From Tricholoma matsutake (lineage: Eukaryota; Basidiomycota; Agaricomycetes; Agaricales; Tricholomataceae): a stretch of DNA of 64,000 bases. The position numbers and the translations under genes were made by a program. Each line of letters opens with the position of its first letter. Position 1 is the first letter of the stretch. Below, one piece after another: positions 53,891-64,000 of this stretch. Location: NCBI GenBank assembly GCA_026075535.2, contig AP026547.1:3224001-3288000 (forward strand), written 5' to 3'. A model generated the notes under the pieces. It was given only the letters and a program-made list of their open reading frames with translations. It ran no database searches and was not told where the DNA came from.

Positions 53891-54222
53891 ACTCCTCCAA
53901 GACCTGTTGGCACTTGTAGATATCAAGGAAGCAAAGGATCAGGGTGCAGAGGAGATCAAATCAGAAGTTGTAGAGGAGCAGGATTTTTCAATTTGCTGCA
54001 AGTGAATTGTATGCCCTCACTGCCTGTCCATAACCACTTTGGAGTTTTGTCAGTTGAATCCCTGGAGAGTGAATCTATTTCCATGACTGTTCCCCTCTCT
54101 GACCCTTTGAAGTTGGCTGAAGACATACCTGCTCTTCCCATCTCCCACACCCCAAAATTAAATCATGGGAGCACAAACTACCATGCAAATATATTGTTGC
54201 ATCCACTCCCTCTACACATTCC

Positions 54223-54651
54223 TTGAACCTAGCAACCAAACTACAGACTACCAACACTGGACAGATACTCGGTGTCTCTGCGCTCCTGGACTCTGGTGTG
54301 ACTGGTCTCTTCATTGATGCCCATCTTGCACAACAACATCACCTGAACACTCACTCACTCTTGTGTCCAATACCTGTTTATAATGTGGATGGGTCCCCAA
54401 ACAAAGCTGGTGCCATTCGAGAGGTTGTAGACCTGGTCCTCCATTACAAAGATCATAGTGAGTGTGCCCTTTTTGGTGTCACTCAATTGGGAAAGCAGAA
54501 GGAGATTTTGGGCTATCTGTGGCTTCAAGACCATGACCCAGAGGTCAACTGGCATACCAGGGAGGTTACAATGAGCAGGTGTCTATCCTGCTGTCGCACT
54601 TGTTTCACAGAAGCCAGACAAGAATGTCATGGACAAAGGGCCTCAATATGA
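54223..54651 (+). pseudogene. gypsy protease
   Basis: SALLDSGVTGLFIDAHLAQQ keeps the catalytic D-S-G. The downstream GKQKEILGYLWLQDHDPEVNW block matches the usual ILGxPWLxxHNPxIDW motif with changes. Confidence 0.78.
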
Positions 54652-54939
54652 TGTACTCAGAAGTGTCATCCCAGATCCCTGCCTATATCTGAAGTGGAGT
54701 TAGAAGGGGTTCCTGATCTGATGCTGGACTTGGATGATGAGGAGGAGGTGCCAGAGGAAGTGGAGGAAGGTGATCAGATCTTCTACACTGCAATTTGTCT
54801 ATTGCACGAGGTGTGTGCTACATTGAACATATCCCAACACCCCACTGGGGCCTTCCACAAAAACAATGCTGCTAAATCCTCTACTGGTTCCTTGCTTCCT
54901 CATCTCCATGAGTTTGGGGATGTGTTATCCAAGGAATCG

Positions 54940-55990
54940 TTTGACTCTCTCTCTGCGCACAAGCCATGGGATCACACAATCAAACTCACCTCTGGTGCAA
55001 CCCCTTCATCCTGCAAGGTCTATCCTCTCTCTTCTGAAGAACAGTGACAGCTTGACCAGTTCATTGACGAGCACCTGGCCTCTGGATGTATTTGACCATT
55101 GAAGTCACCCATGGCCTCTCCCTTTTTCTTTGTCAAGAAGAAGGATGGCTCACTTCAACTGGTTTAAGACTACAGAAGGCTCAATGACATCACAGTCAAA
55201 AATTGCTACCCATTACCTCTCATCTCCAAACTTGTGAACCAGCTCCATGGAGCCTGATACTTCACCAAGCTCGATGTCCATTGGGGCTACAATAATGTGA
55301 GGATAAAGGAGGGAGATGAGTGGAAGGCAGCCTTTCATACCAACCATGGTCTTTTTGAACCCCTCATCATGTTCTTTGGCCTTACTAATAGTCCTGCCAC
55401 CTTTCAGACCATGATGAACAACATCTTCCATGACCTCATCCTCGAAGGCATTGTTTGTATCTATCCTGACAACATCCTCGTCTTCACTCACATGGTGAAG
55501 AGCACCGTCGCATCATGCACCTTGTCCTAGAATGGCTTCGACAGTACAAACTCTACCTTCGTTAGGACAAGTGCAAGTTTGAGAAGACCAAGATCGAGTA
55601 CCTTGGCCTGATTATCTCAGAGGGTCAGGTGGAGATGGATCCTATCAAGGTGAATGGGGTCACAGCTTGGCTGACACCCACAAACAAGACAGAGGTGCAG
55701 TCTTTCCTGGGCTTCATCAATTTCTATCGGCATTTTATCAAGGATTTCTCACATCATGCATGACCACTGTTCGACTTGACACGAAAGGAGCAGGAGGCAT
55801 TCAAAAAGCTTAAGGAGATGGTCACTTCCACTCCAATTCTTACCTTTGCTGATGATTCACGTCCTTTTCGTGTAGAAGCCAACAGTTCTGACTTTGCAAT
55901 GGGCACTGTGTTGTCTCAGCAGTCTCTGGAGGACCAGAAGTGGCATCCTGTTGCATTCTATTCCAAAAGCCTTAATGTTGTAGAGTGAAA
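54940..55990 (+). pseudogene. gypsy reverse transcriptase with many stops
   Basis: From HKPWDHTIKLTSGATPSSCK on, the RT is traceable: FFFVKKKDGSLQLV-stop-[46 protein letters not shown] and [11 protein letters not shown]. The last is the YxDD box, here YPDN, so the active site is lost. TGA replaces Arg before QLDQF, PLKSPM, YFTKLD and PLFDL, and TAA replaces Gln in LV-DYR. Confidence 0.82.
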
Positions 55991-56757
55991 CTATGAGATC
56001 CATGACAAGGAGATGTTGGCAATAATGCATGCGCTTGAGGAGTGGCAACACTTCCTCAAGGGTGCCCAACACAAGGTGGAAATTTGGACAGATCACAAGA
56101 ATCTCGAGTACTTTATGACAGCCAAGAAATTGAACCATTGTCAAGCTTGTTGGTCCCTGTATCTATCCAGATTTGACTTCTCCTTGCACCACCATCTGGG
56201 TTGCAGCATGGGGAAGACCAATGCCCTCTCCCAACATGCAGACCATGGGGATGGCAGCCATGACAATCAAAACATTGTGTTGTTGCAGCCAGACCTGTTC
56301 ACCATTCGGGCACAGGAAGGCATTGCACCCCAGGGTGAGGAGCAGGACATCCTATGTGACATTCATTGTGCAAACCATAGCAGTTTACATGAGGATGTTG
56401 TTGCCCAAGCTGTTAAGGAACTGAGGAAGGGATCCACCCTTTCCTTGCATGCAGCAGAGTGGGCTGAAAAGGAGGACTTGTCATATCTCAGGGATCACAT
56501 CTATGTGCCCAATGACCCAGACCTTCACTTGCACATCATATCCCAACACCATGACTCACAGATTGCTGGTCATCCTGGATGCTGGAAGACCTTGGAGCTC
56601 ACCTCACGGAATTATTGGTGGCCACAAATGTCACGACTCATTGGTCAGTATTGTTGTACTTGTGACCTTTGCTTATGCACCAAGATTCCTCATCGCAAAC
56701 CCATTGGCGAGCTACACCCTCTTTCTGTTCCAGAGAGTCATTGGGATGTTGTTGTTA
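55776..56757 (+). pseudogene. gypsy RNase H and integrase zinc domain
   Basis: FRVEANSSDFAMGTVLSQ, NYEIHDKEMLAIMHALEEW, EIWTDHKNLEYFMTAKKLN give RNase H. HHDSQIAGHPGCWKTLEL, RNYWWPQM and CDLCLCTK give the HHCC domain. One TGA at 55986 breaks the frame. The copy ends where unrelated sequence starts near 56757. Confidence 0.82.
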
Positions 56758-57640
56758 GGAAACCACCCCATTACCTAATAAACTTTCATTTTTATTTTAT
56801 TATGTCGAATTACGCTATATGACGCCAAATGACGCTACATTTTGATAGCATGAGAATTTTATTTCGCACGCATCAAAATGTACGTGCATGTATGAGTGTG
56901 TCAGTAACAACAATGTACAATATATGTAACATAGTATATAAACCCTAAATATATCCCTAGGGGACCCCAGTTGTGTTCTCTTAGGTATTCCACCTACGTT
57001 TTCGGTGTGAAAGGCCTATCTCAACAAACTTACCTATTAATAACCCCTCGCATCAAAACCATCAATTTCCCCATCATGCACGCGGATCCCGCCCCCTTCT
57101 TGTAGAGAGAACCCACACGGTCTTACCTAGCAGATAGTGGGTGTCGCCCTAACAGAAGAACACAACTTCCCATATCAGTGCGCCTTCTCTTACTTGCGCA
57201 TACATCATTGTTTCACCGTGCCACATCCGATTACTCATCCTTTCAGCACAAGCCAGAAGTACTTGTATATACGTAATCTACCTTTTCTTTTGTAAGCTGA
57301 TGCCAGGCCTCACCTTACATTGCAACTGCCAGTGATCGAGAGGCAGCGCTCATCATTAGGACAGCTGCAACCAGACAACCAATCGGATCTGGTTTAGTTA
57401 CAATTTACATCACTCTATTTGGATGACTATTTTAGTTACAAGCCGAATTCAGTGATATCTCCGAGATCAGGCACTGTTGGAAGGGTTGTTGATCTGAAGT
57501 GTCAAAATAGGCGCCCGATGAACGACGAACCATTGACGAACCTCGACGAACCTTATCATGTGACCCATAGACATTTGGAGAGGTCTCGAAGTAAAATTTT
57601 GAATTTGTCGAAGAAGTGATTCATCACAGATTCTACAATT
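56758..57640. other. Probable LTR and leader of the last gypsy element
   Basis: AGTATATAAACCC near 56932 resembles a TATA box and lies in sequence unlike that on either side. CTACATTTTGATAGC (about 56839) and GCATCAAAATGTACG (about 56870) form an inverted repeat. GGCGCCCGATG near 57509 may be the primer site. The 3' LTR was lost, so borders cannot be fixed. Confidence 0.45.
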
Positions 57641-58736
57641 ATGTCCAAACCTTCAACTTCTAATCCCGGTCCTAATCCTGTTCCCATACCAGCACTAGAG
57701 GCAAAAATTGATGTGCTCACAGCGCAAATGTCGCAATTAGTGTCAGTATTGGCAGCATCACAGCCCAGACAAGTGGAAGTACAGCCAGAGACGACAGGAG
57801 AAAGAGATGATGAGATGGAGGAGATGGTGGAGTGGATATTGCAGGAGGATGAGACGGTGGAGAAATCCGGAAATGGAAAAGCGCGCTTACCTAAGTACGC
57901 GCCCCCGCAAATCTTTGACGGTACCATGGAGAATACAAAATCCTTCATCAGCTCTATAGTATTGTACATCCATGGGAGGAAGCCCGAGTTTCGTACGGCC
58001 GAGTCTAGGATTATGTTTGCTCTCTCATACATTCAGGGGGGGAAAGCACAGTTCTGGAGAAATGAGGCTATTAATCAAATTGCTGTGGGAAATAAACCAT
58101 TTGCAACCTTCAAGGAATTTCTGGAGAGATTGGAGGCACAGTTTGGAGACCCTAATCCAAAGGCAACAGCCAATGCTAAATTAAAGACCATGCACCAAGG
58201 TTCCTTAATGGCAGATGAATTTATTTTGCAGTTCAAAGCAGAAGCTTCGCAAATGGACATGGGAGAAGCTGCATTGGTAGAGTTTTTGAAAGCAGGATTA
58301 AATCCCTCTTTATTCAAGTCTATCTACTGACTACCTTCTATGCCAGAGAAATTGGACGAGTGGTATAATTGGGCAATGCACCTTGACCGGCAATATCGGC
58401 AGGAACAGGCGGAGTCAAAGTTGATGTAGAAGTAGTAAATTTGGAAAGTCATCAGGAGGAAAGTCCGAGAAAGGAAAGGCACCTCAGGCGCAAGCTCCGA
58501 GGGCACAGCCACCAGCCATGGCAGTGACACCTATAGTTACAGAGTCAGCAGCACCAGCAGAGGCAATGGAGGTTGATCAAGCAGGAAGACAAGCCCCACT
58601 TAAATGTTTTAACTGTGGGCAGTTAGGACACATTTCTAGGAATTGTAGGCAGAAAAGAAAGATTAGGGAAGCTACAATCGAGGAAGTGAAGCCGGAGGAA
58701 GGCAGGCAGAAGAATTTTGTGGAAGAGTCCCAGTGA
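57641..58736 (+). pseudogene. gypsy Gag with zinc knuckle
   Basis: MSKPSTSNPGPNPVPIPALE starts the protein. The capsid-like core has PQIFDGTMENTKSFISSIVL, AQFWRNEAINQI and FLERLEAQFGDPNPKATANA. A TGA at 58328-58330 (YLPSMPEKLDEW follows in relatives) and a frame shift precede CFNCGQLGHISRNC at about 58605-58646, a canonical knuckle. Confidence 0.83.
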
Positions 58737-58917
58737 AGGTTTCCCCATTGGTGACCCAGAATTGTTACAATGTATTAGTATCCGAGGAAACCCAGAGTAA
58801 ATCAGAAAAGGAAATTGAGGAGGAGTACAACTGTTGCGAATCACGTGACAAAGAAAATTGTCACATTTCATTTCCGAAAACCCCTAAATTCTTTATTCGC
58901 TCTGCGCGAATATAACC

Positions 58918-59578
58918 TGAAATCACCTTGACTGTGGGACTGAAGACAGTGGACATGCATGCAGCTATTGATGTGGAAGCATTGCTTGACAGTGGTGCTA
59001 CAGGATTATTTATTAATTGATCCTTAATTACCGGAAACAGTATTAACACACGCAAGCTGGTGCAACCTATAATGGTGTACAATATTGATGGAACAGTCAA
59101 TCGTGGAGGAACTATCAAGGAGGAGGTGACTATGGTACTAAAGTATCAGGAGCATCAGGAGCAAGCCATATTCAAAGCGTGCGATCTTGGGAAAACCAAT
59201 CTAATAATAGGATGTCCATGGTTATGGAAGCATAATCCCAAAATTGATTGGAAAACTGGGAAAGTACAAATGACTCATTGTCCTAAGGAATGTAATGTGT
59301 ATGGGAGGAAGATGAAGAAAGAAAAAAGGAAAAAGAAAGAGAAAGAACATCTGAGGAAGTATTCTGTTACAATGGAGGAAGTGGAGGATGAGGAAATGCC
59401 AAATGGGGAAGTTCTGATCATGATCAAGAAAGAAGAGCAGAAGCAAACCTTTAGAGCAGTTCGTGGAGGACAGTTGTGGGACAAGAATATCGTGAAGGTG
59501 GAGAAGCCAGTGGAGGAATGGGTGCCAAAAGTGTATCATGAACATTTGTCAGTGTTCCAAAAGAAGGAGTCTGAGTGA
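58918..59578 (+). pseudogene. gypsy protease
   Basis: EALLDSGATGLFIN keeps the D-S-G active site; the next codon is TGA where relatives have Arg. IIGCPWLWKHNPKIDWKTG is the usual strand motif after the flap. A Lys/Glu-rich linker leads to the RT; the stop at 59576-59578 again lies at a probable Arg codon. Confidence 0.83.
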
Positions 59579-61146
59579 ATGCCGGTGTGGAAGCCATGGG
59601 ATCATGCGATTGAGATGAAGCCAGGGTTTGTGCCGAAGAAGTTGAAGGTATATCCGTTATCTCCGATGGAACAAGAAGAAGTGGATGCATTCCTGAAGGA
59701 GCAATTGCGCAAAGGATACATACGACCTTCGAAATCACTGCAGACGTCACCAATATTCTTTGTGCCCAAAAAAGACCAAAGGAAGAGGATGTGTACCGAT
59801 TATAGGTATCTGAATGAGTGGACAGTGAAGAACGCGTACCCCCTGCCGTTGATCTCAGAAATAATTGATAAGGTGGGAAAAGCCAAGGTCTTTACAAAAT
59901 TGGATTTACGATGGGGATACAACAATGTACAAATAAAGAAAGGAGATGAGTGGAAGGCTGCATTTGCCATGTGTCGAGGATCCTTCGAGCTGCTTGTCAT
60001 GTTTTTTGGGATGACTAATAGTCCCCCGACCTTTCAAAATATGATGAACGACATTTTCAAGGACATAATAGACAAAGGCGTGGTAATAATATTTATTGAC
60101 GACATTCTGATATTCATGGAGGATGAAGAGAATCATGAAGCGATAGTGCAAGAGGTGTTATGGAGGTTGATGGAGAATGATCTATTTTTGAAACCAGAGA
60201 AGTGTGTGTTTGGGGCAAGCGAGATTGAGTTCCTAGGATTATTGATCAGCCCTGATGGGATCAAAATGGATCCAATCAAGGTATAGGCGATCACAGATTG
60301 GCCTGCACCCACCCATGTCAAGGAGGTTCAAGCCTTCTTGGGACTTGCAAATTATTATCGTCGCTTTGTGCACAATTTTTCAAAAATTGCTGCACCCTTA
60401 CATAACCTTATGCAAAAGGGAGTAGTATGGAGGTGGGGAGAGCAGCAGCAGACAGCGTTTGAGGAGTTGAAGAGGAAGTTTGTGGAGGGACCAATATTAG
60501 CACCAGTAGATTTCACATGCCCTTTGCGAGTGGAATCCGATGCATCCGATTTTGCTACTGGAGCAGTATTATCAATGCTGTGTGAAGATGACAAATGGCA
60601 TCCTTGTGCATACTTGTCAAAAGGGTTGAATGATGTGGAGAGGAATTATGATGTGCATGACAAAGAGATGTTGGGGATAATACAAGCATTGGAGGCATGG
60701 AGGCATTATTTGGAGGGATGTACGCATCAGATTGAGATCTGGACGGATCATCAAAATCTGCAATACTTCATGTCCACTAAAAAGCTTAATCACCGGCAAG
60801 CGCATTGGGCACTATTCCTATCGTGTTTCAATTTTCACTTGGTCCACAAAGCGGGAAGCTTAATGAGGAAAGCAGATGCATTATCCAGGTGTATTGATCA
60901 TAAAAGGGGGGTGGAGGAGGACAATAAAAATGTTACCTTACTCAAACCCGAATACTTTCGCATTTGTGCTATGCATCAAGGGCATCCATTAATAGATAGC
61001 TCGGAAACAGAAATGTTGTCTAAAATTAGACAATGTTTGGAAATGGACAATGAAGTAGTGGAAGCCGTGAAAGCTCTGAAGGGAGAGAAGAAAGGTAATA
61101 TCAAAGGAGACAAATGGGCTGAGGAACAAGGGTTGGTGTTGTTTTG
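59579..61146 (+). pseudogene. gypsy reverse transcriptase and RNase H
   Basis: The RT is complete: [70 protein letters not shown] and [10 protein letters not shown] with an intact IDD. One TAG at 60284-60286 precedes AITDWPAPTHVKEVQAFLGL. RNase H follows (LRVESDASDFATGAVLS, DVHDKEMLGIIQAL, EIWTDHQNLQYF, KADALSR). Confidence 0.88.
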
Positions 61147-61153
61147 AGGAAAA

Positions 61154-61880
61154 GTGTATGTACTGAAGGATCAGGATTTGCGAAGGGAGATTGTCCGGTT
61201 ACATCACAATACGCCGATTGCCAGACACCCAGGAAGATGGAAGATGTTGGAATTAGTAATGAGAAATTATTGGTGGCCTGGAATTTTGAAGTATGTGTTG
61301 GGGTATGTGGATGGATGTGATACGTGCATGAGGGGGAAGAAATTTCCAGAGAAACCTGCAGGAAAATTAATGCCGAACCATATACCTAAAGCGCCGTGGC
61401 GAGATATATCTGTGGATTTTATTACCGGATTACCCGAGGCTCAAGGGTACGATGCAATATTCGTAGTATGCAACCGCTTTACAAAGGAGGTCCATATTAT
61501 TCCTACTACTACAGAAACCTCATCATTGGGCTTGGCATGCCTCTATCTAAATCAGGTATGGTGGTTACATGGGTTACCCAATACCGTTATCTCCGATCGT
61601 GGACCACAATTTGCTTCCGCGTTTATGCGAGAACTAAACAACATATTGGGAATTCAAACTAAATTATCTACGGCATATCACCCGCAGACTGATGGGCAGA
61701 CAGAGAGAATGAATCAGGAGTTGGAGCAGTACCTACATATGTTTGTCAACTACCGACAAACCAACTGGCCCAAATGGTTGGCAATTGCCAAATTTTCCCA
61801 CAATAACAAATTCCATTTGGCTACTCATATGTCACCCTTTTTCGCAAATTATGGATATCATCTGTTGAAATTAATCCCAG
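61154..61880 (+). pseudogene. gypsy integrase, C-terminus lost
   Basis: The HHCC domain (LHHNTPIARHPGRWKMLEL, YWWPGI, CDTCMRGK) and all three catalytic residues are there: ISVDFITGLP (Asp), VISDRGPQFAS (Asp), TERMNQELEQYL (Glu). The frame runs into the copia LTR, so later residues are not integrase. Confidence 0.87.
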
Positions 61881-62136
61881 TGATGCATGCTGTATACATG
61901 AGGCAATACATGCAGCATACGCATGTTACTGCACTTACTGTGCATACATGCGGTAAACACATTCCTGAGTCATGTGACGTCCTTATTATTATGTATATAA
62001 GGAGAACCTGTACTGTAGTAGGAATACAGTGTTCTTACCTCTGCTAACCCTAGCTGTAAGTCTAAGTAAACCCCAGGTAGGTTGTAAGGAACATGTTGTC
62101 TCTTCCACTGTGCAGCGTATATAGTCTGCTCCAACA
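61881..62136 (+). repeat. Probable 5' LTR of the copia element
   Basis: Starts TGATGCATGCTG and ends GCTCCAACA just before the primer-site-like GGTTATGG. The borders rest on TG/CA ends and on where the gypsy protein stops making sense. Confidence 0.6.
61992..62002 (+). promoter_or_regulatory. TATA box of the copia LTR
   Basis: TGTATATAAGG lies in the LTR upstream of the leader, a fitting place for the Pol II start that would produce the genomic RNA. Confidence 0.6.
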
Positions 62137-62385
62137 GGTTATGGGCCCTGCTGGGCACGTCGCGAACGCGCCTTAATTGGCTGCGAACGACGTTGACTTC
62201 ATCGTCTCCAAATTATAACCTTGCGCTCTTCGTGAGCTGCATTGTGCTCCCTGCGAGCTGCACATAAAACCTAGGTTGACTAGGGTTAACCACTCTGAAG
62301 GAGTGTTTTCTCCTGAGAACGTTAAACATGTTTTATTGAGTAAAAAGACTGATTGAGCGCTTTTAACAGCTGCCACCACAAAATC

Positions 62386-64000
62386 ATGTCTTCAACTCTT
62401 GAGAAACTCATTCAAACTTTCGACGGATCAAATTACATTCAATGGGCTGACTCAATGAAGGCGTGGCTCAGGTCTCAGGGCCTCTGGCAAATAACTAGCG
62501 GGGTGGAGCAAAAACCGCCCCCGGCGCCTCCCTTGACGGCGACAAACGCTACTTTGGTAGCGGATGCTAATGCCAAGCTCCAGACCTGGAGCAACAAAAA
62601 TGACCAGGCCATTGGTAGCCTAGTGCTCTGCCTGGCCCCCTCCATTCGGCAGCGTGCCAACTCAAAGCACACTGCTGAGGAGGTGTGGGATCTCATCCGC
62701 ACCGATTATGGTGTGGACGGCCCCTCCCAAGTCTTCGCGGACTTTAGGTCTGCAATAGCGATCAAGATCCCGGCTGCAAACCCTGCACCAGAGATTGCTA
62801 GAATGGCAGACAAATTTGAGCGCCTTATGGCTGCTAACGTCGCCATCCCCGAGCTAGTGCAAGCAATGATTCTACTTGCTGTGATGCCGCACGAGTACGA
62901 TTCCTTGTCTGCAACGGTCCTTAACATGACCGCTACTAGCACCTTGACATTTAAACATGTCAAGGACTCCATTGTCGCTGAAGCCTCAAGGCGCACAGCA
63001 GTAGGAAAGCCCGCTGGCCAGCCTCAGGCCAACAAACTTTCTGCTGTTAAGCACAAAGGGGGAAACCCCAAATGGCAGCCCAAAGAAGGGCAAAACAGCA
63101 ATGGAGACTCGTCCCGAAAGCGTGGACGACGTGGGGACAGAAAGACTAAGGAGGAGAAGCCGAAGGATAAACATACCCACCTCACCTCCAAAGCCTATAC
63201 CACCATAAATGGTAATGGCACCATCATACCGCCGATGCCGCTTATACAGCACATCGAAAGACGCAAACACACTCCCACAAGGGATCCTCGCCGCCGACTG
63301 CCTGCACAGGCATATACGGGCGCGGCCTCTACCTCTCGTTCGGTTTATGCCAAATATCAGCAAGCTCGAGACACCCTTGAGCAAATGCAACTTCCGTGCA
63401 GCGCAAAAAATCTGCGACCGCTGGAAGAGCACCTGACAGTGCGAGAAGGAAAGAGAAGAAGGATAGAACCAGAACCCGAGTCTAGGATCGAGGAGGTAGA
63501 AGACGATACCGTCTCCCTCGGATCTGAACCTCCGGTGTCTGATGAGGAAGTGTGGAAAGCCATCGATGAACCCCTTGATACAGGGGTGTATGATGACAGG
63601 TCAGTCCTTTTCCCTGCCACAAGCACTAAGATTAATATTCCTATGAATACAGCGAACTTTTCATGTGAAATTTTACCGCTATTAAATGTATCATGGAATT
63701 ATTTAGATCTTAATATATGTGCTATGTGTGCAAAGGGAGATTGTAAGAAAGGTGCCGACTGGATCATGGATTCAGGCGCATCAAAACACTTCACTGGTGA
63801 AATAAAAGATTTCGCTTCTTACGAGCCTTTACCGAGAAAGGACTCTACCTTGGTCCAAACGGCCACTGGTACTACTCATATAGTAGGAAAAGGAGCAGTC
63901 TTCATTAAACACCAGGTAGTATGTCATGGGAAGTCAGAGACACGTGAAACGCGGTTATACCCCGTCTACTACATACCCGACATTAATACTCGATTGATGT
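62386..64000 (+). CDS. Copia Gag-Pol polyprotein, N-terminal 538 codons
   Basis: ATG 62386 opens MSSTLEKLIQTFDGSNYIQW, the usual copia Gag start. A helical capsid-like region follows (LIRTDYGVDGPSQVFADFRS, MILLAVMPHEYDSL), then a basic stretch (SRKRGRRGDRKTKEEKPKD) where a CCHC knuckle would normally lie; I see no canonical one, only CAMCAKGDC much later. WIMDSGASKHFTG near residue 463 is the copia protease active site (D-S-G). Integrase, RT and RNase H lie past the window end. The frame has no stop or frameshift in the 1615 bases visible. Confidence 0.87.
   Translation, partial: MSSTLEKLIQTFDGSNYIQWADSMKAWLRSQGLWQITSGVEQKPPPAPPLTATNATLVADANAKLQTWSNKNDQAIGSLVLCLAPSIRQRANSKHTAEEVWDLIRTDYGVDGPSQVFADFRSAIAIKIPAANPAPEIARMADKFERLMAANVAIPELVQAMILLAVMPHEYDSLSATVLNMTATSTLTFKHVKDSIVAEASRRTAVGKPAGQPQANKLSAVKHKGGNPKWQPKEGQNSNGDSSRKRGRRGDRKTKEEKPKDKHTHLTSKAYTTINGNGTIIPPMPLIQHIERRKHTPTRDPRRRLPAQAYTGAASTSRSVYAKYQQARDTLEQMQLPCSAKNLRPLEEHLTVREGKRRRIEPEPESRIEEVEDDTVSLGSEPPVSDEEVWKAIDEPLDTGVYDDRSVLFPATSTKINIPMNTANFSCEILPLLNVSWNYLDLNICAMCAKGDCKKGADWIMDSGASKHFTGEIKDFASYEPLPRKDSTLVQTATGTTHIVGKGAVFIKHQVVCHGKSETRETRLYPVYYIPDINTRLM

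Larger units (their letters stand above)
52600..56757 (+). mobile_element. Ty3/gypsy element, truncated in integrase
   Basis: Gag, zinc knuckle, protease, RT, RNase H and the integrase zinc domain follow in order on the plus strand. The integrase core is missing: the sequence breaks after HPLSVPESHWDVV near 56745. At least six in-frame stops occur where the frame otherwise continues, mostly TGA or TAA at Arg or Gln positions. Confidence 0.85.
57641..61880 (+). mobile_element. Ty3/gypsy element, cut by a copia LTR
   Basis: Gag, zinc knuckle, protease, RT, RNase H and integrase follow each other in nearly continuous frames. The only obvious lesions are a few in-frame stops. The integrase is cut after YHLLKLIPV at 61880 by the LTR of the copia element. 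No chromodomain is left. Confidence 0.88.
61881..64000 (+). mobile_element. Copia retrotransposon, 3' part outside window
   Basis: A TG..CA stretch 61881-62136 is the likely 5' LTR, cutting the gypsy integrase. It holds a TATA box. GGTTATGGGCCCTGCTGG follows directly and may be the primer site. The gag-pol frame from 62386 is open to the last base, so this is the youngest-looking element here. Confidence 0.8.

Overview
The window reads as nuclear DNA of a basidiomycete fungus, most likely an Agaricomycete. The evidence is short (about 50-70 nt) GT-AG introns with CTAAC/CTGAT branch sites, plus families I know mainly from Agaricomycetes: a NACHT NTPase with a GGDQ head, a CxC5/CxC6 protein of the KDZ transposon group, a DUF6589 protein and a Tnp2/CACTA transposase. 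Nearly all of it is transposable-element sequence nested inside other elements or genes. Only one gene looks like ordinary housekeeping, a Nudix CoA-diphosphatase-type gene at about 5.8-6.9 kb on the minus strand. All family assignments come from motif recognition by eye; no search was run.

Layout. 0-4.1 kb: decayed Ty3/gypsy chromovirus. 4.1-5.8 kb: hAT-like element inserted in the D arm of a tRNA-Phe-like sequence. 5.8-6.9 kb: Nudix gene. 6.9-10.8 kb: Tnp2 transposase pseudogene split by a gag-only LTR element. 11.0-12.1 kb: cluster of palindromic modules. 12.3-14.0 kb: NACHT gene with one in-frame TGA, followed at 14.1-15.7 kb by a stack of intron-like units separated by single triplets. 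16.5-17.1 kb: 158-bp tandem repeat. 17.45-21.18 kb: hAT-like element with a second one nested in it. 21.6-37.1 kb: LINE split by a 13.2-kb gypsy element (22974-36183), which itself carries a 3.1-kb PIF/Harbinger element and a 262-bp CACTA-type MITE. 37.1-39.2 kb: module-rich element with only its left end. 39.7-42.2 kb: low-complexity hypothetical gene. 42.2-46.9 kb: CxC5/CxC6 gene split by a 2.3-kb hAT-like element. 49.7-51.6 kb: DUF6589 gene remnant. 52.6-56.8 kb and 57.1-61.9 kb: two more gypsy elements. 61.9 kb to the window end: copia element with an open gag-pol frame.

Two patterns stand out. First, behind the NACHT gene, about 24 successive junctions have an AG, then three bases, then a GT-type donor, spaced 55-71 bp apart. 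Ten are homogenised 71-bp tandem units; the others have diverged but keep the splice-like signals. Second, several hAT-like elements have unrelated terminal repeats yet share the same internal parts: a GGGCCCAAACGAC palindrome abutting a short T-rich intron-like unit, a GCGAGCA..TGCTCGC palindrome followed by GGGTGGA, CCCC..GGGG hairpins with compensating changes followed by T runs, and tRNA-like sequences facing outward next to the ends. A third signal runs through the window: Arg codons of CGA type appear as TGA, and repeat copies differ as CG versus TG or CA, as expected from deamination of methylated CpG or a RIP-like process.
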